Source: Pseudomonas fluorescens (GTDB lineage Bacteria > Pseudomonadota > Gammaproteobacteria > Pseudomonadales > Pseudomonadaceae). From it: a stretch of 64,000 nt of DNA. Positions 9,249 through 17,420 of this stretch are shown piece after piece (within the stretch, counting starts at the first letter, position 1; each line of letters opens with the position of its first letter). A model generated the notes under the pieces. That model was not told the origin of the DNA and ran no database searches. It worked only from the letters and a program-made list of their open reading frames with translations. The stretch lies in NCBI RefSeq assembly GCF_000802965.1, contig NZ_JSAK01000001.1, forward strand, positions 1-64,000. Direction: 5' to 3'. The position numbers and the translations under genes were made by a program.

Positions 9249-10076
9249 TTGTCTACGGGTAATTTGGATTTCGAACAGTTCCGGGTATTCCTGGAAAAAG
9301 CCTGTGGCATTTTGCTCGGTGAAAACAAGCAGTATCTGGTCTCGAGCCGTCTCAACAAGCTGATGGAACAGCAAGGCATCAAGTCGTTGGGTGAGCTTGT
9401 CCAGCGCATGCAAACCCAGCCGCGCAGCGGTTTGCGTGAGCAGGTAGTGGATGCCATGACCACCAACGAAACCCTGTGGTTTCGTGACACCTATCCATTT
9501 GAAGTCCTGAAGAACAAAGTGCTGCCCGAGGCGATCAAGGCCAGTCCCGGCCAGCGCTTGCGGATTTGGTCGGCGGCCTGTTCGTCGGGTCAGGAGCCGT
9601 ACTCGCTGTCGATGTCCATCGACGAGTTCGAGCGGGTCAACATGGGCCAGTTGAGGATGGGCGTGCAGATCGTTGCCACTGATCTGTCCGGTACCATGCT
9701 GAACAACTGCAAGACCGGCGAGTACGACAGCCTGGCCATCGGTCGTGGTCTGTCGCCGGAGCGGTTGCAGCGTTACTTTGATCCGAAAGGGCCGGGTCGC
9801 TGGGCTATCAAGGCGCCGATCAAGAGTCGAGTGGAGTTTCGTTCGTTCAACCTGCTGGACAGCTACGCGAGCCTCGGCAAGTTTGACATCGTGTTCTGCC
9901 GCAACGTGCTGATCTACTTCTCCGCCGAGGTTAAGAAGGACATCCTGTTGCGTATCCACAGCACGTTGAAGCCCGGCGGTTATCTGTTCCTCGGTGCTTC
10001 CGAAGCGCTGAACGGATTGCCCGATCATTACCAGATGGTCCAGTGCAGCCCGGGGATTATCTACCAGGCGAAATGA
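9249..10076 (+). CDS. cheR: Chemotaxis protein methyltransferase CheR
   Basis: A 275-residue methyltransferase that methylates receptor glutamates using S-adenosylmethionine. The N-terminal helical CheR domain (NKQYLVSSRLNKLMEQQGI) is followed by the SAM-binding domain (RIWSAACSSGQEPYS and FDIVFCRNVLIYF). The start is TTG at 9249 with GAGGCGG upstream; the ATGs inside lie past conserved sequence. It follows cheV and is closed by a terminator. Confidence 0.95.
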   Translation: MSTGNLDFEQFRVFLEKACGILLGENKQYLVSSRLNKLMEQQGIKSLGELVQRMQTQPRSGLREQVVDAMTTNETLWFRDTYPFEVLKNKVLPEAIKASPGQRLRIWSAACSSGQEPYSLSMSIDEFERVNMGQLRMGVQIVATDLSGTMLNNCKTGEYDSLAIGRGLSPERLQRYFDPKGPGRWAIKAPIKSRVEFRSFNLLDSYASLGKFDIVFCRNVLIYFSAEVKKDILLRIHSTLKPGGYLFLGASEALNGLPDHYQMVQCSPGIIYQAK

Positions 10077-10092
10077 TTCATTCGGTGTCATC

Positions 10093-10127
10093 AAAAACGG
10101 GAGTCCTCAAAGACTCCCGTTTTTTTT
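10093..10127 (+). terminator. Rho-independent terminator after cheR
   Basis: The nine-base stem ACGGGAGTC / GACTCCCGT is followed by eight T residues and begins 17 bases after the cheR stop. Confidence 0.9.
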
Positions 10128-10154
10128 GCCCGATGATTTCCAACTGACACCGCA

Positions 10155-10243
10155 TGTAGGAGCCGGCTTGCTGGCGATCCAGGCGCCGCAGTCATCCAGA
10201 CAGACCGCGTCATCGTTCATCGCCAGCAAGCCGGCTCCTACAG
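10155..10243. repeat. REPIN, family A (TAGGAGCCGGCTTGCTGGCGAT)
   Basis: Two inverted copies of a REP unit (arm TGTAGGAGCCGGCTTGCTGG) flank a 40-base spacer between cheR and the flgB promoter. The same family recurs at 13629, 19772, 24091 and 51335. Confidence 0.9.
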
Positions 10244-10354
10244 GGTGAGGCCAAGCGGCAGAAAAGCGGCATCCAGCGGAAGCCGGTTGCCGCTTTTCTG
10301 GCATTGCCGCGTTGCCACTGCCCGCAAAGCCCCGGTTTATGGGCTTTTTTGAAT

Positions 10355-10370
10355 TGGCATGACGCTTGCT
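10355..10370 (+). promoter_or_regulatory. Sigma-54 promoter for flgBCDE
   Basis: TGGCATG, four bases, then TTGCT: the RpoN -24/-12 pattern with one mismatch. The predicted transcript start near 10381 gives a 34-base leader to the flgB ATG. Confidence 0.9.
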
Positions 10371-10414
10371 ATGTTCATCGTACGAAAAATCAGGTCACCC
10401 GAAGGTTTCCCGAC

Positions 10415-10822
10415 ATGAGCATCAGCTTCGATAAAGCGCTCGGCATTCACGAAAAGGCACTGGGCTTCCGCGCCCAGCGTGCCGAAGTCCTGGCCAACAA
10501 CATCGCCAACGCCGATACCCCGAACTACAAGGCGCGGGATCTGGAATTCTCGAAAGTGCTCGAGGCGCAGAACGATAAGGCCAAGAACGGCACGTTCGCC
10601 TTGAACATGACCAACAGCCGTCACATCGAAGCCGAAGGCCTGGGCAATGGCGATGAGTCGCTGATGTATCGCACGCCGATGCAACCGTCGATCGACCAGA
10701 ACACCGTGGACGCCCAACTGGAACAGTCGAACTACGCGGAAAACGCCGTCGGCTTCCAGGCCAGCTTCACCCTGCTCAACAGCAAATTCAAAGGGCTGGT
10801 GTCAGCCCTGCGCGGAGAGTAA
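10415..10822 (+). CDS. flgB: Flagellar basal-body rod protein FlgB
   Basis: A 135-residue proximal rod protein with the conserved N-terminal rod motif ANNIANADTPNYKARD. Start chosen at MSISFDKALG, downstream of the sigma-54 promoter; the reading frame stays open further upstream but would then start ahead of the promoter. It is the first gene of flgBCDE and the stop lies three bases before the flgC start. Confidence 0.96.
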   Translation: MSISFDKALGIHEKALGFRAQRAEVLANNIANADTPNYKARDLEFSKVLEAQNDKAKNGTFALNMTNSRHIEAEGLGNGDESLMYRTPMQPSIDQNTVDAQLEQSNYAENAVGFQASFTLLNSKFKGLVSALRGE

Positions 10823-10825
10823 GTC

Positions 10826-11269
10826 ATGTCTCTATCCAGTGTTTTCAACATTGCCGGTAGCGGCATGAGTGCGCAGACCACTCGCTTGAACACCGTTGCT
10901 TCGAACATTGCCAACGCCGAGACGGTCTCGTCGAGCATCGATCAGACCTACCGTGCGCGTCACCCGGTGTTCGCCACCATGTTCCAGGGTGGCCAGAGTG
11001 GCGGTAGCGATTCGCTGTTCCAGAACCAGGACGCGGCCGGCCAAGGTGTGCAGGTCATGGGCGTGGTCGAAGATCAGAGCAATCTTGAAGCGCGTTATGA
11101 GCCGAACCATCCGGCGGCCGATGCCAAGGGTTACGTCTACTACCCGAACGTCAACGTGGTTGAGGAAATGGCCGACATGATTTCCGCGAGCCGTTCGTTC
11201 CAGACCAATGCCGAAATGATGAACACCGCCAAAACCATGATGCAGAAAGTCCTGACCCTCGGTCAGTGA
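10826..11269 (+). CDS. flgC: Flagellar basal-body rod protein FlgC
   Basis: A 147-residue proximal rod protein. N terminus SVFNIAGSGMSAQTTRLNTVASNIANAET and C terminus VVEEMADMISASRSFQTNAEMMNTAKTMMQKVL are the paired helical ends that form the axial coiled core. It sits between flgB and flgD in the usual order. Confidence 0.96.
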   Translation: MSLSSVFNIAGSGMSAQTTRLNTVASNIANAETVSSSIDQTYRARHPVFATMFQGGQSGGSDSLFQNQDAAGQGVQVMGVVEDQSNLEARYEPNHPAADAKGYVYYPNVNVVEEMADMISASRSFQTNAEMMNTAKTMMQKVLTLGQ

Positions 11270-11284
11270 TAAGGGGCGACTCAG

Positions 11285-12007
11285 ATGAGTGTTACCGATA
11301 CCACCAGCGGTTTGAGCCTCAACGACATCCTGGCCAACTCTTCGGTCAAGACCAACACCACGACGGACGGTCTGGCAGGGGCAACCGGCAGCGCCACGGG
11401 CAAACAAGCCCTGGGCAAGGACGCGTTCCTGCAGTTGCTGGTAACGCAGCTGAAAAACCAGAACCCGCTGGAGCCCCAGGACAACGGCGAGTTTGTGGCG
11501 CAGTTGGCTCAATTCAGTAGCCTGGAAGGGATCACCACCCTCAATGACACCGTTACGGGTATCGCCAGTAACTACAACTCGTCCCAGGCATTGCAGGCCT
11601 CGTCGCTGGTTGGGCGTACGGTCATTGCTCCAGGCGACAAGGCGGTGGTCGACACTTCCAAGCCCCTCAAGGGTACGGTCGCAATGCCGTCGGCGGTGTC
11701 GAGCGCCACGCTGAAGATCACCGACGCGGATGGCAAGGTGGTACGCACCATCGACATGGGCTCCCAAAGTGCCGGCAACGCCGACTTCACCTGGGATGGC
11801 AAGAACGACGCGGGTGAGGTTGCAGCCTCGGGCACTTACACCTTTGCCGCTTCGACCACCATCGACAGTCAGGCCGTATCGCTGATCACCAACCTGCCAG
11901 CGACCGTCAACAGCGTGACCATCAGCCAGACCGGCGGTGAGTTGATGCTCAATCTGGCCGGACTGGGCAGCATCGCCCTGTCCAAAGTGCAAACCATTGG
12001 TATATAG
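11285..12007 (+). CDS. flgD: Flagellar hook assembly scaffold FlgD
   Basis: A 240-residue hook-cap protein needed for polymerising FlgE. It carries the family signature FLQLLVTQLKNQNPLEPQDNGEFVAQLAQFS, then a FlgD Ig-like/tudor region (TLKITDADGKVVRTIDMGSQSAG... FTWDGKNDAGEVAASGTYTF). Same operon as flgBC and flgE. Confidence 0.95.
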   Translation: MSVTDTTSGLSLNDILANSSVKTNTTTDGLAGATGSATGKQALGKDAFLQLLVTQLKNQNPLEPQDNGEFVAQLAQFSSLEGITTLNDTVTGIASNYNSSQALQASSLVGRTVIAPGDKAVVDTSKPLKGTVAMPSAVSSATLKITDADGKVVRTIDMGSQSAGNADFTWDGKNDAGEVAASGTYTFAASTTIDSQAVSLITNLPATVNSVTISQTGGELMLNLAGLGSIALSKVQTIGI

Positions 12008-12038
12008 AGCCGACTAGCACGGCATAAAGGAGTGGAAT

Positions 12039-13382
12039 ATGTCTTTCAACATCGGCCTTAGCGGTCTCTATGCAGCCAACAAACAACTGGACGTGACCGG
12101 CAACAACATCGCCAACGTCGCGACCACAGGTTTCAAGTCGTCCCGTACAGAATTCGAAGACGTGTACTCAGCGACCAAACTGGGTACCGGCAGCAAGACC
12201 GTCGGTAACGGCGTGCGTCTGGCCAACGTTTCCCAACAGTTTAGCCAGGGTGACGTGAACAGCACCGGCAACGTGCTCGACATGGGTATCCAGGGTTCGG
12301 GTTTCTTCGTGCTGAGCAACAACGGCGCGCTGACGTACACCCGTGCCGGTACTTTCAAGACCGACAAGGAAGGTTACGTCACCAACACCGACGGCACTGC
12401 GCGTTTGCAGGGCTACGGCGTGGATGCCAATGGCAAGATTCTCAATGGCGTGTTGACTGACCTGCGCATCGATACCTCTAACCTGGCCCCAAAGGCCACC
12501 AACAGCGTGTCGTCGACGATCAACCTGAACTCCACGGCTGAGGTAATTGACCAGACGGTTGCCACGAACAAGTTCGACCCGAGCAAGCCAGCCACTTACA
12601 CCAAGCAGTTCACTACCCCGGTTTTCGATACCCAGGGTAACCAGCACGACATGGACCAGTACATGGTCAAGACGGGTCCGAACACTTGGCAAACCTACAC
12701 CCTGATCGATGGTCGCAACCCGGATGGCAGCGACCCTGCCGTGACTGCTCCGATTCCTTCGACCATGTCGTTCGATTCGAGCGGCAAACTGGTTTCGGTC
12801 AGCACGCCGGTTCCGCCAACCGTTCCGCCGACCGTTCCGACGCCTGCGCCGATTATCAGTAGCGACTTGAAAATCACCAACTGGACTCCGGGCTCCGTCA
12901 CTGATGGTGTCTGGACCGCCAATGGTGCAAGCGCCGACCCGGCGGGTGTAACCATTTCGATGGCCAACACCACGCAATTCAACGCCGACACTGCACGTTC
13001 GATTCCGGCGCAGAACGGCTATGCCACTGGCCAGATCACCAGCCTGACCATCGACGGCAGCGGTGTGTTGTTGGCCAACTTCAGCAACTACCAGACCAAG
13101 CCAATCGGCCAGATTTCGTTGGCCAGTTTCACCAACGAGCAAGGTTTGCAGCAAGTAGGCGGTACCAGCTGGAAGGAAACCTACGCATCGGGCATTCCTG
13201 GTTACGACGCACCGGAAACCGGATCCTTGGGTCAGATCGTTTCCAACTCCCTGGAAGAGTCCAACGTCAACCTGACCAACGAGCTGGTCGATTTGATCAA
13301 GGCGCAGAGCAACTACCAGGCGAACGCCAAGACCATCTCCACCCAAAGCACCATCATGCAGACCATCATTCAGATGACCTGA
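12039..13382 (+). CDS. flgE: Flagellar hook protein FlgE
   Basis: A 447-residue hook subunit. The N terminus (GLSGLYAANKQLDVTGNNIANVATTGFKSSRTEF) and C terminus (NVNLTNELVDLIKAQSNYQANAKTISTQSTIMQTIIQM) are conserved; the middle is variable. A proline/threonine tract, VPPTVPPTVPTPAP, encoded near 12814-12855, lies in the outer-domain region. AAGGAG precedes the ATG. The operon stops here: a terminator follows, and flgF-flgL are not in the window. Confidence 0.96.
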   Translation: MSFNIGLSGLYAANKQLDVTGNNIANVATTGFKSSRTEFEDVYSATKLGTGSKTVGNGVRLANVSQQFSQGDVNSTGNVLDMGIQGSGFFVLSNNGALTYTRAGTFKTDKEGYVTNTDGTARLQGYGVDANGKILNGVLTDLRIDTSNLAPKATNSVSSTINLNSTAEVIDQTVATNKFDPSKPATYTKQFTTPVFDTQGNQHDMDQYMVKTGPNTWQTYTLIDGRNPDGSDPAVTAPIPSTMSFDSSGKLVSVSTPVPPTVPPTVPTPAPIISSDLKITNWTPGSVTDGVWTANGASADPAGVTISMANTTQFNADTARSIPAQNGYATGQITSLTIDGSGVLLANFSNYQTKPIGQISLASFTNEQGLQQVGGTSWKETYASGIPGYDAPETGSLGQIVSNSLEESNVNLTNELVDLIKAQSNYQANAKTISTQSTIMQTIIQMT

Positions 13383-13411
13383 TGCGGGTTAGTTGAAAAC
13401 GCTGCACAAGG

Positions 13412-13436
13412 AGCCCCTCGCAAGAGGGGCTTTTTT
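13412..13436 (+). terminator. Terminator after flgE
   Basis: Stem GCCCCTC / GAGGGGC with a four-base loop and six T residues, 29 bases after the flgE stop. Confidence 0.9.
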
Positions 13437-13446
13437 GTGGGTGATA

Positions 13447-13531
13447 GATCAAAGGATCGCAGCCTGCGGCAGCTCCTACAGGTGGATCGCATTTCAATGT
13501 AGGAGCTGCCGCAGGCTGCGATCCTTTGATC
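13447..13531. repeat. REPIN, family C (GATCGCAGCCTGCGGCAGCTCC)
   Basis: A long near-perfect palindrome: the arm reads GATCAAAGGATCGCAGCCTG onward and is fully mirrored, with a short centre. A relative occurs at 60530. Confidence 0.9.
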
Positions 13532-13548
13532 TTAAAGAGAAGGCAAAA

Positions 13549-13586
13549 GAAACCCCCCGATCAGCCAGAAGCTCATCGGGGGTTTC
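13549..13586. terminator. Terminator hairpin, first of two similar copies
   Basis: GAAACCCCCCGAT pairs with ATCGGGGGTTTC. Very similar in sequence and loop to the hairpin at 13722-13759, which directly serves nrdA. It has no gene of its own on either side in present form. Confidence 0.8.
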
Positions 13587-13628
13587 AGGTGAGCACAATA
13601 CGGCGCTTACATCACATGCCCTGAAATG

Positions 13629-13716
13629 TGTAGGAGCCGGCTTGCTGGCGATAAACGATGACGCTGTCTGCCTGAATGACCGCGGCGTCTGGATCGCCAG
13701 CAAGCCGGCTCCTACA
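13629..13716. repeat. REPIN, family A
   Basis: TGTAGGAGCCGGCTTGCTGG and its inverse around a 40-base spacer whose sequence resembles the spacer at 10155 (both hold GATGACGC and CCGCGTC-like pieces). It lies between the two similar terminators. Confidence 0.9.
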
Positions 13717-13721
13717 AAAAG

Positions 13722-13759
13722 AAAACCCCCGATAATCCAGAGGACTGATCGGGGGTTTT
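13722..13759. terminator. Terminator of nrdA
   Basis: AAAACCCCCGAT pairs with ATCGGGGGTTTT, 33 bases past the nrdA stop, followed on the minus strand by a T-rich run. Confidence 0.85.
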
Positions 13760-13792
13760 AGATAAGCGCCTTGCGGCGCCTACCGGCTCAGC

Positions 13793-16687
13793 TTATTGGC
13801 AAGCTTCGCAATCCGGCTCGTCGATGGCGCAAGCCTTCGGCACTGGAGCAGGACCGGCTGGAGCAGCCAGGACCGAATCGTCACCGTGGTTGCCGCCGCT
13901 GGAAACAGCGTTCAGCTTGCCGGTGTTGATGGTCGACTTCTCGGTGCTGGTCGCGGCCAGGGCGCGGAGGTAGTAAGTGGTTTTCAGACCACGGTACCAG
14001 GCCATGCGGTAGGTCACGTCCAGTTTCTTGCCCGAAGCGCCAGCGATGTACAGGTTCAGCGACTGAGCCTGGTCGATCCACTTCTGACGACGGCTTGCCG
14101 CGTCAACGATCCACTTGGTGTCCACTTCGAACGCAGTCGCGTAGAGCTCTTTGAGTTCTTGCGGGATGCGCTCGATCTGCTGCACCGAACCGTCGTAGTA
14201 CTTCAGGTCGTTGATCATGACCGAGTCCCACAGACCGCGAGCCTTGAGGTCGCGAACCAGGTACGGGTTGATCACGGTGAATTCGCCCGACAGGTTCGAT
14301 TTCACATAGAGGTTCTGGTAGGTCGGTTCGATCGACTGCGATACGCCAGTGATGTTGGCGATGGTCGCGGTCGGTGCGATGGCCATGATGTTGGAGTTGC
14401 GAATACCTTTTTGTACACGGGCGCGAACCGGTGCCCAGTCCAGGGTTTCGTTCAGGTCAACGTCGATGTACTTCTGGCCACGGGCTTCGATCAGGATCTG
14501 TTGCGAATCCAGCGGCAGGATGCCCTTGGACCACAGCGAACCCTGGAACGTCTCGTAGGCGCCACGCTCGTCAGCCAGGTCGCAGGAAGCCTGGATCGCG
14601 AAGTAGCTGACCGCTTCCATCGACTTGTCGGCGAACTCGACGGCAGCGTCGGAACCGTAAGGGATGTGCTGCAGGTACAACGCGTCCTGGAAGCCCATGA
14701 TGCCCAGGCCGACCGGACGGTGCTTGAAGTTGGAGTTCTTCGCTTGCGGCACCGAGTAGTAGTTGATGTCGATCACGTTATCGAGCATGCGCACGGCGGT
14801 GTTCACGGTGCGTTCCAGCTTGGCGGTGTCGAGCTTGCCGTTGACGATGTGGTTCGGCAGGTTGATCGAACCCAGGTTGCAAACGGCGATCTCGTCCTTG
14901 TTGGTGTTCAAGGTGATCTCGGTGCACAGGTTCGAGCTGTGGACCACGCCGACGTGCTGCTGCGGGCTACGCAGGTTGCACGGGTCTTTGAAGGTCAGCC
15001 ATGGGTGGCCGGTTTCAAACAGCATGGACAGCATTTTGCGCCACAGGTCTTTGGCCTGGATGGTCTTGAACAGCTTGACCTTGCCCGGGTACTCGGTCAG
15101 GGCTTCGTAGTACTCGTAACGCTCTTCGAAGGCCTTGCCGGTCAGGTCGTGCAGGTCTGGAACTTCAGACGGCGAGAACAGGGTCCATTTGCCGTCATCG
15201 AAGACGCGCTTCATGAACAGGTCAGGGATCCAGTTGGCGGTGTTCATGTCGTGGGTACGACGGCGATCATCACCGGTGTTCTTGCGCAGCTCGATGAACT
15301 CTTCGATGTCCATGTGCCAGGTTTCCAGGTAGGCACACACAGCGCCTTTGCGCTTGCCACCCTGGTTAACGGCAACGGCGGTGTCGTTCACTACTTTGAG
15401 GAACGGTACGACGCCCTGGGATTTGCCGTTGGTGCCCTTGATGTACGAACCCAGCGCACGAACCGGCGTCCAGTCGTTGCCCAGGCCGCCAGCGAATTTC
15501 GACAACATGGCGTTGTCGTGGATCGCGTGGTAGATGCCCGACAGGTCGTCCGGCACGGTGGTCAGGTAGCAGCTGGACAGCTGTGGACGCAGGGTACCGG
15601 CGTTGAACAGGGTTGGGGTCGACGACATGTAGTCGAAGGACGACAACAGGTTGTAGAACTCGATCGCACGGTCTTCTTTCTGCTTCTCTTCGATCGCCAG
15701 GCCCATGGCCACGCGCATGAAGAAGATCTGTGGCAGTTCGAAACGCACGCCATCCTTGTGGATGAAGTAACGGTCGTACAGGGTTTGCAGGCCCAGGTAA
15801 GTGAACTGCTGGTCGCGCTCGTGATTGATCGCCTTGCCCAGTTTTTCCAGGTCGAAAGTGGCCAGGATCGGGTTCAGCAATTCGAATTCGATACCCTTGG
15901 CGATGTAGGCCGGCAGGGCCTTGGCGTACAGGTCGACCATTTCGTGGTGGGTCGCGCTCTCGGCGACACCGAGGAAGCCCAGGCCTTCGGCACGCAGGGT
16001 GTCCATCAGCAGGCGGGCGGTCACGAACGAGTAGTTCGGCTCACGCTCGACCAGGGTACGGGCGGTCATCACCAGGGCGGTGTTGACGTCGGTCAGGGCC
16101 ACGCCGTCGTACAGGTTTTTCAGGGTTTCGCGCTGGATCAGGTCGCCATCGACTTCTTCCAGGCCTTCGCACGCTTCGGTGACGATGGTGTTCAGGCGAC
16201 CCATGTCCAGCGGTGCCAGGCTACCGTCGGTGCGGGTAATGCGGATCGACGGGTGAGCGTTGACCGCTTCCTCGGCCGGGGCGTGGGCAGCGCGTTCTTT
16301 GGAACGACCGTCACGGTAGATCACGTAGTCGCGGGCGACTTTCTGCTCGCCGGCACGCATCAGGGCCAGTTCAACCTGGTCCTGGATTTCTTCGATGTGG
16401 ATGGTGCCGCCCGATGGCATGCGACGCTTGAAGGTGGCGGTGACCTGTTCGGTCAGGCGGGCAACGGTGTCGTGGATTCGCGACGAAGCGGCAGCGGTGC
16501 CGCCTTCAACTGCGAGAAACGCCTTGGTGATAGCGACGGTGATTTTGTCATCGGTGTAAGGAACGACAGTGCCGTTACGCTTGATCACGCGAAGCTGGCC
16601 CGGCGCGGTGGCGGACAGATCCGAATTCGAATCAGCGGCCTGCGGCAAGGTGCCCTGCGGGTTCTCGCGAGTTGTGTCGGTTTGCAT
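13793..16687 (-). CDS. nrdA: Class Ia ribonucleoside-diphosphate reductase, alpha subunit
   Basis: A 964-residue large subunit that reduces ribonucleoside diphosphates. Two ATP-cone domains sit at the N terminus (VIKRNGTVVPYTDDKI and RITRTDGSLAPLDMGRL), as known for pseudomonad NrdA, the site of dATP inhibition. Catalytic landmarks: LSSCYLT and AVCNLGSINL (redox cysteines), NLCTEIT (Asn, thiyl-radical Cys, Glu), and a C-terminal CEACQ pair that takes electrons from thioredoxin. The start is set at MQTDTTREN because GGAGA lies ten bases upstream; the open frame extends 53 codons further. nrdB, usually the partner gene downstream, is absent: the next coding gene is flgE. Confidence 0.96.
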   Translation of the reverse strand: MQTDTTRENPQGTLPQAADSNSDLSATAPGQLRVIKRNGTVVPYTDDKITVAITKAFLAVEGGTAAASSRIHDTVARLTEQVTATFKRRMPSGGTIHIEEIQDQVELALMRAGEQKVARDYVIYRDGRSKERAAHAPAEEAVNAHPSIRITRTDGSLAPLDMGRLNTIVTEACEGLEEVDGDLIQRETLKNLYDGVALTDVNTALVMTARTLVEREPNYSFVTARLLMDTLRAEGLGFLGVAESATHHEMVDLYAKALPAYIAKGIEFELLNPILATFDLEKLGKAINHERDQQFTYLGLQTLYDRYFIHKDGVRFELPQIFFMRVAMGLAIEEKQKEDRAIEFYNLLSSFDYMSSTPTLFNAGTLRPQLSSCYLTTVPDDLSGIYHAIHDNAMLSKFAGGLGNDWTPVRALGSYIKGTNGKSQGVVPFLKVVNDTAVAVNQGGKRKGAVCAYLETWHMDIEEFIELRKNTGDDRRRTHDMNTANWIPDLFMKRVFDDGKWTLFSPSEVPDLHDLTGKAFEERYEYYEALTEYPGKVKLFKTIQAKDLWRKMLSMLFETGHPWLTFKDPCNLRSPQQHVGVVHSSNLCTEITLNTNKDEIAVCNLGSINLPNHIVNGKLDTAKLERTVNTAVRMLDNVIDINYYSVPQAKNSNFKHRPVGLGIMGFQDALYLQHIPYGSDAAVEFADKSMEAVSYFAIQASCDLADERGAYETFQGSLWSKGILPLDSQQILIEARGQKYIDVDLNETLDWAPVRARVQKGIRNSNIMAIAPTATIANITGVSQSIEPTYQNLYVKSNLSGEFTVINPYLVRDLKARGLWDSVMINDLKYYDGSVQQIERIPQELKELYATAFEVDTKWIVDAASRRQKWIDQAQSLNLYIAGASGKKLDVTYRMAWYRGLKTTYYLRALAATSTEKSTINTGKLNAVSSGGNHGDDSVLAAPAGPAPVPKACAIDEPDCEACQ

Positions 16688-17047
16688 GGGTGTCTCCACG
16701 TTCTCTATGTTTGTTTGGGCACCATCACGGTGCCCACCGTTCCGTCCTGAAGCACTACAACCGGCGAGTGCCGGGCATAACAACTTCGGGACAGTAGGAA
16801 GGGTGCTATATGGGCGCCGCTTCCATGCCGAAGTCTTTGGTCTCACGCCAGAGGCGCAAGACCGGGGTCCTTTGAGGTGACAGTTGGGGACTGCAACACC
16901 CGTACCGTTTTCACCCTTTTGGGCCGAAATACAGTAGCCATCCGCACGCGCGGTTTGGTCTTTCGAAAATACGTTTGGTTCAACCGGACAGAGGCAATAA
17001 AAGCGCTTGAAATTGGTGTCTGGTTTGTGTTTGGTTTTTTGCGTAAA
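16688..17047. other. Long leader region upstream of nrdA
   Basis: About 360 bases with no supported gene between the nrdA start and the NrdR-like boxes. It presumably holds the nrdA promoter and a long 5' leader; I could not fix a -35/-10 pair with confidence. Confidence 0.4.
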
Positions 17048-17094
17048 ACCCTACATCTAGGGTTTTTTTCACGCCGGGGTACAAGATAATGCGT
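17048..17094. promoter_or_regulatory. Pair of NrdR-like boxes upstream of nrdA
   Basis: Two sites resembling the NrdR core CwAtATaTwG: CTACATCTAG at 17051-17060 and, on the minus strand, CATTATCTTG at 17082-17091. Their start-to-start distance is 31 bases, three helical turns, the spacing known for paired NrdR boxes. NrdR represses ribonucleotide reductase genes when dATP is high. The first box also forms a short hairpin followed by seven T residues, so a terminator reading cannot be wholly excluded, but no + strand gene precedes it. Confidence 0.65.
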
Positions 17095-17121
17095 TTTGGG
17101 GGGGCATTGCAACGTACTACC

Positions 17122-17130
17122 TGTGGATAA
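17122..17130 (-). promoter_or_regulatory. DnaA box upstream of nrdA
   Basis: A perfect TTATCCACA (minus strand), 31 bases from the distal NrdR-like box. DnaA control of ribonucleotide reductase genes is known in E. coli; here it is inferred from the site alone. Confidence 0.55.
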
Positions 17131-17420
17131 ACCTGTGCGTAAATTGTGTGTGAAAGATGGAATCGGCGTGTAGGCCGCGATGCTGCTGGACCGGACCTTT
17201 TTTCATCGATTTTCAACGAGCGAAAACGGCCGGGCAGATTTTTAAGGGCGCGAACCCTATCACAAAAATCTGCCGTGTCCGAACGCATTTAGCGGCTTGT
17301 GTTCTGCGCGGGCGACGTTTATACAATCGGCCAGCATGTATGCACTTTATCCTCCCCAATCATTACAAAAAGACGGGCGGATCCTTCCTTATTAGTGTTA
17401 TTGGCAAGAAGAGGTCACCC

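Noticed and set aside
13447..13716. Repeated palindromes that look like a CRISPR-type array
   Set aside because: The repeats are inverted pairs of two different REP families with terminators between; there is no regular direct repeat and spacer pattern and no cas gene.
13796..16750. Long plus-strand open frame (984 codons) opposite nrdA
   Set aside because: Mirror of nrdA codon bias; no recognisable domain.
16688..16846. Fifty-three-codon extension of nrdA
   Set aside because: The strong ribosome site and expected length favour the MQTDTTREN start.
17047..17070. Rho-independent terminator upstream of nrdA
   Set aside because: Stem is short and AT-rich and no plus-strand gene precedes it; the NrdR-like box reading is preferred.
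17157..17420. Eighty-eight-codon N-terminal extension of the response regulator
   Set aside because: Residues bear no relation to receiver domains, and a GTG with a ribosome site starts exactly where the receiver fold begins.
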